Below are positions 44,460-53,623 of a stretch of 64,000 nt of DNA, one piece after another. The stretch spans positions 620,001-684,000 of the forward strand of contig NZ_CP043426.1 of NCBI RefSeq assembly GCF_008245025.1. The letters run 5' to 3'. The translations under genes were made by a program, and so were the position numbers. The notes below the pieces were generated by a model that was not told where the DNA came from, did not search any database, and saw only the letters and a list, made by a program, of their open reading frames with translations. The DNA comes from Campylobacter lari subsp. concheus (GTDB lineage: Bacteria; Campylobacterota; Campylobacteria; Campylobacterales; Campylobacteraceae). The first letter of the stretch is position 1, and each line of letters opens with the position of its first letter.

Positions 44460-44487
44460 TTTGCTAGGATAGCTATATCCTAGCAAA
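44460..44487. terminator. Strong hairpin between tpsA and tpsB
   Basis: Perfect 12-base stem, TTTGCTAGGATA / TATCCTAGCAAA, with a 4-base loop, 6 bases after the tpsA stop. It is followed on the plus strand by an A-rich stretch, not a T-run, so full termination is unlikely; attenuation or mRNA end protection would set the secreted protein above the transporter. Confidence 0.55.
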
Positions 44488-44574
44488 ATAAAAAAGTTTA
44501 TATCAAACAATATTTCATCATTTAATAACAAAACAAATTAATAAAAACTATAAATACAAAAAGGATTAATCATC

Positions 44575-46215
44575 ATGAAAAAATTCTTACTTAGTACCAT
44601 AGCAATTAGTTCTTTAATCTATGCTAATGAAGGAAGTATTACTATAACTAAAAATGATATGGAAAAGATTATAGAATTATCTCCTGATAGAAATATTCCA
44701 CAAAACAAAGCCATTAAAGAAAATCTAAAAACTAAACAAGATTATGAAAAAACAAAGGAAGCTAAAAAAGACTTTGAAGAAAAAAAGAAAGCTCTAAAAG
44801 AAAAATTCAAACAAGAAGATAAAGCCAACTCTAATGCAACTAGCAATAATCTTACCAACTCAAACAATCAAACCAATATCAACACAAATGATACTAAAAA
44901 GATTATAACTAAGTATAAATTTGTTATTGTTAATAAAGATACTAGCTTTGGAAAACTAGGTATTAATGAGCAAGATTTACAAAACCTAGTTAGTGATTTT
45001 AGTGCTAGAAAATTTAGCTTACAAGATTTACAAGATATATCCAATATTATTGCATATTATTTCCAAGTTAATGGCTATCCTGCTGCAACAGCTTATGTGC
45101 CACAACAAGAATTTGAAGATAGTGTGCAAATAAATATAGCCTTAGGAACATTAGGTAAGTATATAATAAAAAATAAAACTACTATAAAAGATCATTTTAT
45201 AGAAAGTAAACTTAATGAAAGAATTAAAGGTAAGATTATCTCTACTAAATTAATAGAAGATAGTGTATATAAAGTCAATGAAATGTATGGAGTACAAACC
45301 CTAGCAGGTTTACAAGCAGGAGAGAATGTGGGAGAAACTGATGTAGTAATAGAAGTAGAACCTGATACTAAAGCTAATGTATTATTATATGCTGATAATT
45401 ATGGCATTGAAAGTGCGGGTAATATAAGAGCTGGTATTAGTATGGGATTTAATTCTATATTTAATATGGGTGATTATTATAATTTTTACCTACAATCAAG
45501 TAATGAAAAACAAGTTAACTATGGAGCTAATTATACTTTCTTTTTAGGTAATTTAAAAGTTACTCCAAGTATATCTCAAGGATCTTATTCTTTAGGTGAT
45601 AAATATAAGGATGCTGGGTTTTATGGTACTTCTAAAAATTTCGGTATAGATTTTTCTTATCCTGTATGGATTAATACTTATTCATCTTTATACTTTACTT
45701 CTAGTATATATCATAAAGAACTTAGTGATACAAGTGGAGGTTTTTTAACATTTGATAAAAGTTCTAATGTTGGAAGTATGGGTTTAGAAGGTTTATTTAG
45801 AGGATTTGAAAATAATACCTTAAGTTATAGTGTTAAGGTTAGTATAGGTAAGGTAAGCGATGATGGCACTAAAATAGGTGGTTTAATTCTTGATACAAAT
45901 AGTAAAGGCTTTGGCTGGTTTAGAAAACTCAATGCTAGTGTGAATAATTATTATAGTATTAATGAGTATATTACTCATACTTTAAATATAAACTATCAAA
46001 AGGTATTAGGAAATTTTGAATTAGATTCTTCTGAGAGTTCATCTTTAGGTGGTGCTTATGGAGTAAGAGCTTATGATAATGGTGAGGGTGATGGAGATAA
46101 TACCATAGTGGCCAACTTTGGTATAAGAATAAATATACCAAATACTAATTTTTATTTTACACCTTTTTATGATATAGGGTATGCTTGGTATGAAAAAGAC
46201 TCAGGGATAGATTAG
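44575..46215 (+). CDS. TpsB/FhaC-type outer-membrane transporter, C-terminally frameshifted
   Basis: Outer-membrane translocator for the TpsA partner. As read, 546 residues. Signal peptide about 1-17 (LIYANE), then a Lys/Glu-rich coiled linker and an Asn-rich spacer. Two POTRA-like domains follow (about 117-280; QDLQDISNIIAYYFQVNGYPAATAYVPQQ is typical POTRA_2). A beta-barrel follows, with GVRAYDNGEGDGDN near 500, corresponding to the VRGY loop motif. The ORF stops at 46215 after YEKDSGID, before the final strands; the rest continues in another frame to 46373. Ribosome site AAGGA before the ATG. Whether the stop is real decides whether the locus works. Confidence 0.85.
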   Translation: MKKFLLSTIAISSLIYANEGSITITKNDMEKIIELSPDRNIPQNKAIKENLKTKQDYEKTKEAKKDFEEKKKALKEKFKQEDKANSNATSNNLTNSNNQTNINTNDTKKIITKYKFVIVNKDTSFGKLGINEQDLQNLVSDFSARKFSLQDLQDISNIIAYYFQVNGYPAATAYVPQQEFEDSVQINIALGTLGKYIIKNKTTIKDHFIESKLNERIKGKIISTKLIEDSVYKVNEMYGVQTLAGLQAGENVGETDVVIEVEPDTKANVLLYADNYGIESAGNIRAGISMGFNSIFNMGDYYNFYLQSSNEKQVNYGANYTFFLGNLKVTPSISQGSYSLGDKYKDAGFYGTSKNFGIDFSYPVWINTYSSLYFTSSIYHKELSDTSGGFLTFDKSSNVGSMGLEGLFRGFENNTLSYSVKVSIGKVSDDGTKIGGLILDTNSKGFGWFRKLNASVNNYYSINEYITHTLNINYQKVLGNFELDSSESSSLGGAYGVRAYDNGEGDGDNTIVANFGIRINIPNTNFYFTPFYDIGYAWYEKDSGID

Positions 46216-46373
46216 CAGATGAACATTTTTTAGATGCAGTGGGTTTACAAATACTTTATAATAAAACTAATGAATATTACATAAAGCTTGATGGGGCAAG
46301 AGCGTTACATCAATATAAATATGATGATGATTATAGAATGAAATTGTATTTAAGTGGTGGGGTGTATTTTTGA
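46203..46373 (+). pseudogene. Out-of-frame 3' end of tpsB (last 54 codons)
   Basis: From about 46203 a second frame reads RDRLADEHFLDAVGLQILY and runs to a TGA at 46371 with the typical outer-membrane-protein ending SGGVYF. It encodes the last barrel strands that the upstream frame lacks. One extra base at the GGG of 46204-46206 would join the two as DSGDRLADEH. Either a recent deletion or a sequence error. Confidence 0.85.
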
Positions 46374-46374
46374 G

Positions 46375-46399
46375 ATTGCAAGCTAAAATAGCTTGCAAT
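46375..46399. terminator. Terminator hairpin between tpsB and ychF
   Basis: Perfect 11-base stem, ATTGCAAGCTA / TAGCTTGCAAT, loop of 3. It lies one base past the TGA that ends the out-of-frame tpsB tail and 5 bases before the ychF stop, serving both convergent genes. Confidence 0.7.
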
Positions 46400-46404
46400 T
46401 TGAA

Positions 46405-47505
46405 TTAAATATTAAATCTAAAATGCATTACATCACCATCTTGTACGATATAATCTTTTCCTTCAAGACGTAGTTTTCCTGCTTCTTTGGCACCACTTTC
46501 GCCTTTACAAGCGATATAATCTTCATAAGAAATCACTTCAGCTTTGATAAAACCTTTTTCAAAATCATTATGGATCACGCTTGCTGCTTTTGGTGCTTTC
46601 CAACCTCTTTGTATAGTCCATGATCTCACTTCTATTTGACCTGCGGTAAAATAACTAATTAGATTAAGTTTTGAAAATGCTGTGCGTATAACCACCTCAA
46701 GTCCACTACGTTCAATCCCTAAAGATTTTAAAAACTCAAAATGTTCCTCATCGCTTAAAGCTATCATTTCCTCTTCTATTTTAGAGCAAAGTTTGATAAC
46801 CTCATGACCTGATTTTGCTGCAAATTCTTTGAGGTTTTTTACAAATTCATTATCTTCTAAAAGGGAATTTTCGTCTACATTTGCTCCATATATCACTTCC
46901 TTAGCTGAAAGCAATCTTAGTTCTTTTATAAGAGCATGATAAACTTCGTTTTTATTTGGAAATGAGCTTGCACTGTTATTTTGATTTAAATACTCTAAAA
47001 GTTCATTAGCTAAAGCTAGACTTTCTTTTGCACCTTTTTCGTTAGCTTTTGCACCTTTGGTGAGTTTTTCTATTTTTTTACTAAGTTGCTCTATATCTGC
47101 TAATATAAGCTCTGTTTCTATGATTTGCACATCACGCACAGGGTCAACACTACCTGCAACATGGGTGATATTTTCATCATCAAAACAACGAACAATATGC
47201 AAAATCATCTCAGTTTCGCGTATGTTAGATAAAAATTTATTACCCAAACCCTCGCCTTTGCTAGCTCCTGCTACTAAGCCTGCTATATCAACAAATTCTA
47301 TATTTGAACGTATGATTTTTTGTGGATTAACAATTTTTGCTAACTCTTTTAAACGATGATCAGGTACAGGTACGACTGCTTTGTTTGGCTCTATGGTGCA
47401 AAATGGATAGTTTGCACTTTCTGCATTTTGTGCTCTTGTTAGTGCGTTAAAAGTGGTAGATTTTCCGACATTTGGAAGTCCTACTATACCAACTGATAAA
47501 CTCAT
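46405..47505 (-). CDS. ychF: Redox-regulated ATPase YchF
   Basis: Obg-like P-loop protein (OLA1 family) that binds ribosomes and prefers ATP. 366 residues: [40 protein letters not shown] at the G4 position (the NxxE mark of the ATP-binding type), and a C-terminal TGS domain ([10 protein letters not shown] and [15 protein letters not shown]). The start overlaps the pepA stop by 4 bases. Confidence 0.97.
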   Translation of the reverse strand: MSLSVGIVGLPNVGKSTTFNALTRAQNAESANYPFCTIEPNKAVVPVPDHRLKELAKIVNPQKIIRSNIEFVDIAGLVAGASKGEGLGNKFLSNIRETEMILHIVRCFDDENITHVAGSVDPVRDVQIIETELILADIEQLSKKIEKLTKGAKANEKGAKESLALANELLEYLNQNNSASSFPNKNEVYHALIKELRLLSAKEVIYGANVDENSLLEDNEFVKNLKEFAAKSGHEVIKLCSKIEEEMIALSDEEHFEFLKSLGIERSGLEVVIRTAFSKLNLISYFTAGQIEVRSWTIQRGWKAPKAASVIHNDFEKGFIKAEVISYEDYIACKGESGAKEAGKLRLEGKDYIVQDGDVMHFRFNI

Positions 47506-48953
47506 TTTTTATTCCTTGAAAGATAAAGTAAATATGAAAGACACATTCTAACACCTGCTCCACTTGCACCAAAGCTATGATAACCCCAAGCTTTTTCTAA
47601 GTAGGCTGGCCCTGCGATATCTAAATGTAGCCATTTGTCTTTGTATTCTTCTCTAATGAAAGAATTTAAAAATAATCCCGCTGTAATAGCCCCGCCATAA
47701 CGACTTGAAGAGGTATTACTAACATCTGCTATATTTGATTTTATAAGCTCTTTTAAGTGTGGATTAAAATGTAAAATGGTGGTCAAATCTCCACTTTTTT
47801 TACTTACTTTGAAAAAATCATTTTGCAAATCTTCATTATTTCCCATAATAGCACTTGTGTATTCTCCAAGTCCTACTACGCAAGCTCCAGTTAGAGTAGC
47901 AAGATCTATTAATAAATCAGGTTTTAGATCTTGAGCAAACGAAAGACAATCTGCTAAAACTAATCTTCCTTCTGCATCAGTATTTCTAACCTCTATGCTC
48001 ACACCTTCTCTTGAAATAAGCACATCATCAGGCTTGTAAGCATTTCCACCTATCATGTTTTCAGTTACACCTATGATAGAATGTACTTCTATATCAAGGT
48101 TTAATTCACTCGCACCTTTGATGACAGCCATTGCAGCTGCACCACCACTTTTGTCAGATTTCATCGTTAGCATGTAATCAGCAGGTTTTAAACTAAGCCC
48201 ACCACTATCATAAGTTAGTCCTTTGCCTACAAACACTACTTTCATTTTTGGATTTTGTGGTTTGTATGAAAGATGAATGAGTTTTGGAGGATGGATTGAT
48301 GCACGATTTACTGCTAAAAATGCTTGCATTTTTTCTTGTTCTAAAAAATCGCTCTCGTAAATTTTACATGAGATCTTGTAGTCATTTTGACTTAAATTAA
48401 TTGCGTCTTCAGCCATTTTTGCAGGGGTATAAATTTGAGGAATTTCATTAACAATATTTTTTGCAAAATTACAAGCATTTGAAAAAACCTGACCATAGTT
48501 GATACCTATGAAAGCTTCTTCTAGGTTATATGTTTTGTTATTAATTTCATCTTTTGAGATGAAAATATTCTCTAACTTACTCTGTGTTTTTTCTTTTTTG
48601 TATTTATCAAACTCATAAGCTCCAAAAGTAAATCCTTGAACCATGGCATTAAAACTATTTACTACGCATGTTCCTACAACACTCTTTGTTTTAACACTTT
48701 GAATTTCAAGTTTTTTTAAAGCTTTATAAGCATTTGCAAAAGTAAGTCTTATATCTTCATATTCTAAACTTTTAAGTTCGCTATAAAGAATTTTATTTTG
48801 CATATCTATGCAAATTCCTTCACCTTTATAGTTTGAAAGCTTAAAAAGTTCTTGACTTTGAGTGTATTTCTCTATCTTTTTATCTTGTATTAAAATAATT
48901 TCAAAGTCAGCATTTATAGAATTTATAGTTTCTTCTTTAAAATTAAAAATCAT
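47502..48953 (-). CDS. pepA: Leucyl aminopeptidase (PepA, M17)
   Basis: Cytosolic dizinc aminopeptidase. 483 residues. The C-terminal catalytic domain has VFVGKGLTYDSGGLSLKP, the NTDAEGRLVLAD signature, and KSDKSGGAAAM with metal-ligand Lys and Asp. The N-terminal domain is variable. The dedA gene precedes it with a 4-base overlap. Confidence 0.96.
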   Translation of the reverse strand: MIFNFKEETINSINADFEIILIQDKKIEKYTQSQELFKLSNYKGEGICIDMQNKILYSELKSLEYEDIRLTFANAYKALKKLEIQSVKTKSVVGTCVVNSFNAMVQGFTFGAYEFDKYKKEKTQSKLENIFISKDEINNKTYNLEEAFIGINYGQVFSNACNFAKNIVNEIPQIYTPAKMAEDAINLSQNDYKISCKIYESDFLEQEKMQAFLAVNRASIHPPKLIHLSYKPQNPKMKVVFVGKGLTYDSGGLSLKPADYMLTMKSDKSGGAAAMAVIKGASELNLDIEVHSIIGVTENMIGGNAYKPDDVLISREGVSIEVRNTDAEGRLVLADCLSFAQDLKPDLLIDLATLTGACVVGLGEYTSAIMGNNEDLQNDFFKVSKKSGDLTTILHFNPHLKELIKSNIADVSNTSSSRYGGAITAGLFLNSFIREEYKDKWLHLDIAGPAYLEKAWGYHSFGASGAGVRMCLSYLLYLSRNKK

Positions 48954-49543
48954 TTATGTTCCCTTTTTCTAAGTATTGATTTTTCTATTTGTTTCATACC
49001 TAAAAATAAAGCAAGTAAAAAACAAGCAATAATAGGCACTGCAAAATACCAGTGATCTCCAGCCCATTCCACTGCAAGCCAAATTTGTTTTCCAAAAAAC
49101 CATGCAAGTAAAATGGTTATGGCAGCCCAAGCCCAAGCACTAATGAGATTAATAAATGCAAATTTTTTCGCACTATAGCGTGTTAGTCCTATGCTCATAG
49201 GTATAATAGTTCTAAAGCCATACATATATCTTTGTATGAAAATAATAGGCCAGCCAAAACGCTGCAAGAGTAAATGTGCTATAGCAAATTTACGTCTTTG
49301 AGTACGAAGTTTTTTTTGGATATATTTTTTATTGTATCTTCCTATATAAAAATATATTTGATCACCTACAAAACCACCCAAACCCGCTACAAAGATGATA
49401 AGTCCTAAATTTACATGGCCTTCATGCGCAAAAATACCTGCTAAAATAAGCGCAAGTTCTCCCTCAAGTATGCACCATAAAAACACGATGATATAAGCCC
49501 AGTTTTTATAATCATACAAAAGTTGTTTTAAAAATTCTTCCAT
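48950..49543 (-). CDS. DedA-family membrane protein
   Basis: 197 residues with about five hydrophobic helices. Family marks are the FLWCILEGELALILAGIFAHEG segment, GGFVGDQIYFYIGRY and RYMYGFRTIIPMSIGLTRYSAKKF. DedA proteins are linked to lipid (undecaprenyl phosphate or phosphatidylethanolamine) translocation; the substrate here cannot be told. Adjacent to apt with one base between. Confidence 0.88.
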   Translation of the reverse strand: MEEFLKQLLYDYKNWAYIIVFLWCILEGELALILAGIFAHEGHVNLGLIIFVAGLGGFVGDQIYFYIGRYNKKYIQKKLRTQRRKFAIAHLLLQRFGWPIIFIQRYMYGFRTIIPMSIGLTRYSAKKFAFINLISAWAWAAITILLAWFFGKQIWLAVEWAGDHWYFAVPIIACFLLALFLGMKQIEKSILRKREHK

Positions 49544-49544
49544 T

Positions 49545-50084
49545 TTATACCTCTAAAATACTATAAACAGAAGTTAATTTAGCTAATTCTTTAGCCCCAT
49601 CAAGATCTTTTAATTCTAGTAAAAAACAAGCTTCAACGCATTTTGCATTGAGTTTTTCTATGAGTTTAACAGCAGCGATAGCCGTGCCACCTGTGGCGAT
49701 AAGATCATCTATGAGCAAAACATTTGCTTTTTGATTATTAAATGCATCGATATGAATTTCTATGGTATCACTACCATATTCTAAGCTATAAGATTCTTGT
49801 AAGCATTTTGAAGGTAATTTACCTGGTTTTCTAATAGGCACAAAAGGTAGTTTTAATCTAGCGCTTAGCGCAGCTCCAAAAATAAAACCTCTACTTTCTA
49901 TACCAACGATATAATCAAGCTTTGCATTTTGGTATTTTTCAACTAAATGATCCATTAAAAATGCAAACGCTTCTTTGTTGTTTAATAAAGTAGTGATATC
50001 TCTAAAGACAATTCCTTCTTTTGGAAAATCCTTAATAGCTCTAATGCTATCTAATAGGTATTTTTTATCTTGTTTTTTTATCAT
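49545..50084 (-). CDS. apt: Adenine phosphoribosyltransferase (Apt)
   Basis: Purine salvage enzyme making AMP from adenine and PRPP. 179 residues. PRPP motif [18 protein letters not shown] at about 123, [14 protein letters not shown] and [11 protein letters not shown] are family features. The start overlaps the stop of the upstream 110-residue gene. Confidence 0.96.
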   Translation of the reverse strand: MIKKQDKKYLLDSIRAIKDFPKEGIVFRDITTLLNNKEAFAFLMDHLVEKYQNAKLDYIVGIESRGFIFGAALSARLKLPFVPIRKPGKLPSKCLQESYSLEYGSDTIEIHIDAFNNQKANVLLIDDLIATGGTAIAAVKLIEKLNAKCVEACFLLELKDLDGAKELAKLTSVYSILEV

Positions 50085-50413
50085 AGTAATGCCTCGATTT
50101 TTGCTTCTAATTCTTTGATTCTTTGTCTTAACTTTTCATTTTCGATACGATATTGTGAATTTCTTGTTCTAAGAGAGGTTAAGTCCGCTTTGCTTTTGTT
50201 TAATTCCTCAGTTAAAATGTCAATATTACCCAAACTTCTTTGAAGTTGTACTTGTAATTTTCTAATGACTATTTCAGTATCATCAAGATTATTTTTTATG
50301 AATTCTTTTGCTATTTTTTCTTTATGGAGTAAGGTTTTGTAATAAAGTAACATAATAGTCATATAAATACTAACACAAATTAATACAGTTAATACAAGCC
50401 AACTTAAAATCAT
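50081..50413 (-). CDS. Single-pass membrane coiled-coil protein
   Basis: 110 residues: one N-terminal transmembrane helix (about 2-26), then an almost continuous heptad-rich coiled coil with two halves ([16 protein letters not shown] and [26 protein letters not shown]). No enzyme motif. It matches Cj0926 by position. The role is unknown; its layout resembles small bitopic scaffold proteins. Confidence 0.75.
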   Translation of the reverse strand: MILSWLVLTVLICVSIYMTIMLLYYKTLLHKEKIAKEFIKNNLDDTEIVIRKLQVQLQRSLGNIDILTEELNKSKADLTSLRTRNSQYRIENEKLRQRIKELEAKIEALL

Positions 50414-50847
50414 AATTTTGCCTCTATTTTACTAATTCGCACGCAATGTCTTCCACCGCTAAAAGAAGTATTAATGAAATTTGAGATGATTTCAAAAGCC
50501 ATATCTACTCCGGTTAGTCTAGCTCCTAAGGCTAAAACATTTGCATCGTTATGTTCTCTTGAGAGTTTAGCACTTAAAGGTTCGTTACATAAAGCACAGC
50601 GTATGTTTGTATGGCGATTTGCTGCTATACTCATACCAATACCTGATCCACACACTAAAATTCCAAAACTATTTTCATCAATTTTAGAGCTTAATAAATG
50701 CGCATAATCAGGATAATCACAGCGATCATTGCTAAAAGGACCTAAGTCTTCAAAGCTTATATTCTTTTCTTGTAAAAAATTGATAATTTCTTGCTTTAAA
50801 ATAAAGCCAGCATGATCACTTGCTATGTAAATTTTTTCTCTTAACAT
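50410..50847 (-). CDS. rpiB: Ribose-5-phosphate isomerase B (RpiB)
   Basis: Pentose phosphate enzyme of the RpiB/LacAB type. 145 residues; IASDHAGFILKQEI, CGSGIGMSIAANRHTNIRCAL, and HNDANVLALGARL are all seen. Cys in CGSGIG is the catalytic base. It overlaps the next gene by 4 bases. Divergent from cheB. Confidence 0.95.
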   Translation of the reverse strand: MLREKIYIASDHAGFILKQEIINFLQEKNISFEDLGPFSNDRCDYPDYAHLLSSKIDENSFGILVCGSGIGMSIAANRHTNIRCALCNEPLSAKLSREHNDANVLALGARLTGVDMAFEIISNFINTSFSGGRHCVRISKIEAKL

Positions 50848-50957
50848 TTAATAATCACTTATCATTTGAAATTTAAAGTATTAATTTTATCATATTTAAT
50901 TAAAATTTTTCTTTCTTGTATATAATTATTTTTTATATTTTCAAATATTTAATTTGA

Positions 50958-50963
50958 TATAAT
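50958..50963 (+). promoter_or_regulatory. Extended -10 (TGATATAAT) for cheB-cheR
   Basis: TATAAT with TG upstream, 22 bases before the cheB ATG and followed by an AAGGT ribosome site. Confidence 0.5.
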
Positions 50964-50985
50964 AATATTAAACTTAAGGTAAAAA

Positions 50986-51537
50986 ATGAAGCTTATTTTG
51001 ATTGGTTCTTCAACTGGCGGTCCAAGCCAACTAAAGTTTTTACTAAATGATATAGAACTTAAAGATTGTGCGGTAGTGATTGCTCAACATATGAACCCGG
51101 CTTTTATTCCTTCTTTTGTAAATCAATTCAACAAAGAAGCATTAAGTGATGTCATCATACCAAATGATAAAGAAGTGTTAAAAAATAAAATTTATATTTG
51201 TCAAAGAAATATGGTTTTAAGTGGAAATAATGCTTTGGTATTAAATACCACAGAGCAAATAAGTAGTTTTAATCCAGGAATTGATGTTTTGTTTCATTCA
51301 GCTGTAAATCTTTGCAAATATCATAAAATTTTAGCTTTGATTATGACAGGAATGGGTGATGATGGTGCTAAATCTTTATTTGAGCTTTATAAGGTTGGTG
51401 TGAGATGTTTATGTGAAAATGAAGCAGATTCTATAGTATATGGAATGCCAAAAAAAGCTAGAGATACTAATCCAAATTTAAAACCTATGAGTTTAATAGA
51501 GCTCAAAAAAGAAATAATAAATTTTATCAAATCATAG
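50986..51537 (+). CDS. cheB: Chemoreceptor methylesterase CheB, catalytic domain only
   Basis: Removes methyl groups from chemoreceptors. 183 residues with no receiver domain, unlike CheB of E. coli (about 350). Catalytic residues visible: Ser in GSSTGG (about 7-12), His35 in AQHM, Asp at about 125 in MTGMGDDG. The absence of the N-terminal REC domain is known for Campylobacter, so activity cannot be set by CheA phosphorylation in the usual way. cheR follows 9 bases later. Confidence 0.93.
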   Translation: MKLILIGSSTGGPSQLKFLLNDIELKDCAVVIAQHMNPAFIPSFVNQFNKEALSDVIIPNDKEVLKNKIYICQRNMVLSGNNALVLNTTEQISSFNPGIDVLFHSAVNLCKYHKILALIMTGMGDDGAKSLFELYKVGVRCLCENEADSIVYGMPKKARDTNPNLKPMSLIELKKEIINFIKS

Positions 51538-51546
51538 GATGGAAAG

Positions 51547-52329
51547 ATGATAAAAATTACAGAAAATGAAATGAGTGATTTTATAAAAATAGTAGAGCAA
51601 ATAAGTGGAAACAATCTTAATACCAAAAAAGATATTTTATCTATAAAACTACCTAAATTTTTACAAGAATTAGGTTTAAGTAGTCTTAGTGAATTAAATG
51701 AAAAAGTACAGTTTCAAAGAAATTTAAAGCAAGAAACTATGGATTTTATTACCGTTTGTGAGACATATTTTTTTAGAGAATTAGAACAATTAAAAGATGT
51801 AATTTTTTATATAAAATCTCTTGATCGGCCTGTAAATGTGCTTTGTGCTCCATGTTCAAGTGGTGAAGAAGTGTATTCTTTGGCTATTTTAGCAAGCGAA
51901 AATTTTGTTAAAGGTATGAATATAGTTGGTATAGACATTAATAAAAAAATGATAGATAAATGCAATGAAATGTTATATTCAGAGCGCTCAGTAGCTAGAT
52001 TAAACACTATGCAAAAAACACGTTATTTTGATGTAAAAGATAGGATGTATCAGCTTAAAAAAGAAACCTTAGCTTGTAGATGTCGTTTTGAGCTTTGTAA
52101 TGTTTTTGATGATTCTTTATTTAAACTTGGGAAATTTGATGTGATTTTTTCAAGAAATATGATGATTTATTTTGATCAAGATTTCAAAATAAGACTAATG
52201 GAGCGTTTCCATAGGATATTAAACAGAGAGGGTAGAATATACCCAGGGAAATCAGATCTTGTACCTGAAACAGCGTATTTTGAAAAAAACTTTTCAGCGG
52301 GTGGAGTTTATTATTCTAAGGTGGATTAA
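51547..52329 (+). CDS. cheR: Chemoreceptor methyltransferase CheR
   Basis: SAM-dependent methyltransferase of chemoreceptor glutamates. 260 residues: an N-terminal helical domain, then CAPCSSGEEVYSLAILA (SAM loop), GIDINKKMIDKC, and FDVIFSRNMMIYFD. No TPR or pentapeptide tether. It pairs with cheB; the end overlaps the convergent MFS gene by 4 bases. Confidence 0.95.
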   Translation: MIKITENEMSDFIKIVEQISGNNLNTKKDILSIKLPKFLQELGLSSLSELNEKVQFQRNLKQETMDFITVCETYFFRELEQLKDVIFYIKSLDRPVNVLCAPCSSGEEVYSLAILASENFVKGMNIVGIDINKKMIDKCNEMLYSERSVARLNTMQKTRYFDVKDRMYQLKKETLACRCRFELCNVFDDSLFKLGKFDVIFSRNMMIYFDQDFKIRLMERFHRILNREGRIYPGKSDLVPETAYFEKNFSAGGVYYSKVD

Positions 52330-53519
52330 TTATATTTTTTATTAAACCACCACCAATAAATCCCCGCAAAGATAAAACACACTCCTAATCCAAAAGTAAA
52401 ATGACTTAATTTTACTCCATAAAATTCAAATAAATATCCTGTTGAAAAAGCAATAATTGCACTAAAAGTTAAATACACCATATCATTATAGGCAATCACT
52501 CTACCATAGTATCTTTTATCGCAATCATTTTGCAAAAGTGTGTAAGTATAGCTCCATAAAGATGAAGTGCAAAAACCTGCCATTACTAAGCCTATAAAGG
52601 CAAGATAAAAGTTAAATTGCAAACAAGCCCAAAGCATTATACCTATACCTTGTGCTAAGTATAAATATACTAAAGTATTTTTGTTAATATAAGGACTAAG
52701 TATATAAGGCCCTATGAGTAAAGATATGGCTCTTATAGCATTAGAAAGCCCTATGGCTAGAGGTATAGAAATAACTTTTGCGTATTCATATTCAGCTAAA
52801 AGAGTGATTAAAACATCATAAGCAGTTATACCTACAACTCCATGAAGTAAAATCAAATGAATGATTTTTTTATTGTTAAATACATAAACTAAACCTTCTT
52901 TGATTAGTATAAAAAGATTGTTTTGCGTGGTGTTTTTTTCATCAGGTAAGATTAAAGTTTTAAGTATAAGCATAGCACAAAATAGCATTAAAGTATCGGC
53001 TATAAAGGCTGGTTTTACTCCAAAAAGATCTATAAAAAGTCCTGCTGCACCCATACCCAAAGCATATGATACAGCCCATATAATACTATGAAGCTCATTG
53101 CCTAGTTTTAATTCTTGTGGGGTTAAAATTTTAGGTAAAACTGACATTTCTGTTTGAAAATACATACTTGCAACCGCCATGCGCACAAAGGTTAAAAAGT
53201 ATAAAAACCAAAGCATAGCTAAAGAATTTACAAAAATTAGCATAAAAATAGAAATCATCTCAACACTAATCATTGTTAGTAATAAATTTTTGGGTTTAAA
53301 TCTATCTACTATAACTCCATTTATAGGTGCAAGTATAATAGAAGGTAAAAAAACAAAAATGGCTGAAAAACCTATGATATTTGCAGGTGCTTGTAGCTCT
53401 TTGGTTAAGAGAGTAAAAACACCTACTTGAGAAAACCATGCACCAAAATAACTTATAAATTGTACCATTGCTAAAAGGCGAAAAGTTTTATTATTTTTAA
53501 GTAAAGACCTATAAGTCAT
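52326..53519 (-). CDS. Major facilitator superfamily transporter
   Basis: About 397 residues with 12 predicted hydrophobic helices in two six-helix halves; the IVDRFKPKNLLL stretch after helix 2 is the MFS loop motif. It resembles MFS exporters of the macrolide/EntS type. The start at 53519 (MTYRSLL) has AGGA at usual spacing; an upstream ATG at 53525 adds two residues. It corresponds by order to Cj0461c. Substrate unknown. Confidence 0.82.
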   Translation of the reverse strand: MTYRSLLKNNKTFRLLAMVQFISYFGAWFSQVGVFTLLTKELQAPANIIGFSAIFVFLPSIILAPINGVIVDRFKPKNLLLTMISVEMISIFMLIFVNSLAMLWFLYFLTFVRMAVASMYFQTEMSVLPKILTPQELKLGNELHSIIWAVSYALGMGAAGLFIDLFGVKPAFIADTLMLFCAMLILKTLILPDEKNTTQNNLFILIKEGLVYVFNNKKIIHLILLHGVVGITAYDVLITLLAEYEYAKVISIPLAIGLSNAIRAISLLIGPYILSPYINKNTLVYLYLAQGIGIMLWACLQFNFYLAFIGLVMAGFCTSSLWSYTYTLLQNDCDKRYYGRVIAYNDMVYLTFSAIIAFSTGYLFEFYGVKLSHFTFGLGVCFIFAGIYWWWFNKKYN

Positions 53520-53591
53520 GAACATCCTATGAATATATGAAATTAAAGGGCTTGATTATATCGTTTTTAAGATTATTTTACATTTAAATGC

Positions 53592-53597
53592 TATAAT
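53592..53597 (+). promoter_or_regulatory. Extended -10 (TGCTATAAT) for mqnC
   Basis: TATAAT with TG, 27 bases before the mqnC ATG. The same TGnTATAAT pattern occurs upstream of nadK, cbrR, cheB and the TrkA-type gene. Confidence 0.5.
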
Positions 53598-53623
53598 AAT
53601 TCTTTTTATAAAAAAGGTTAATA

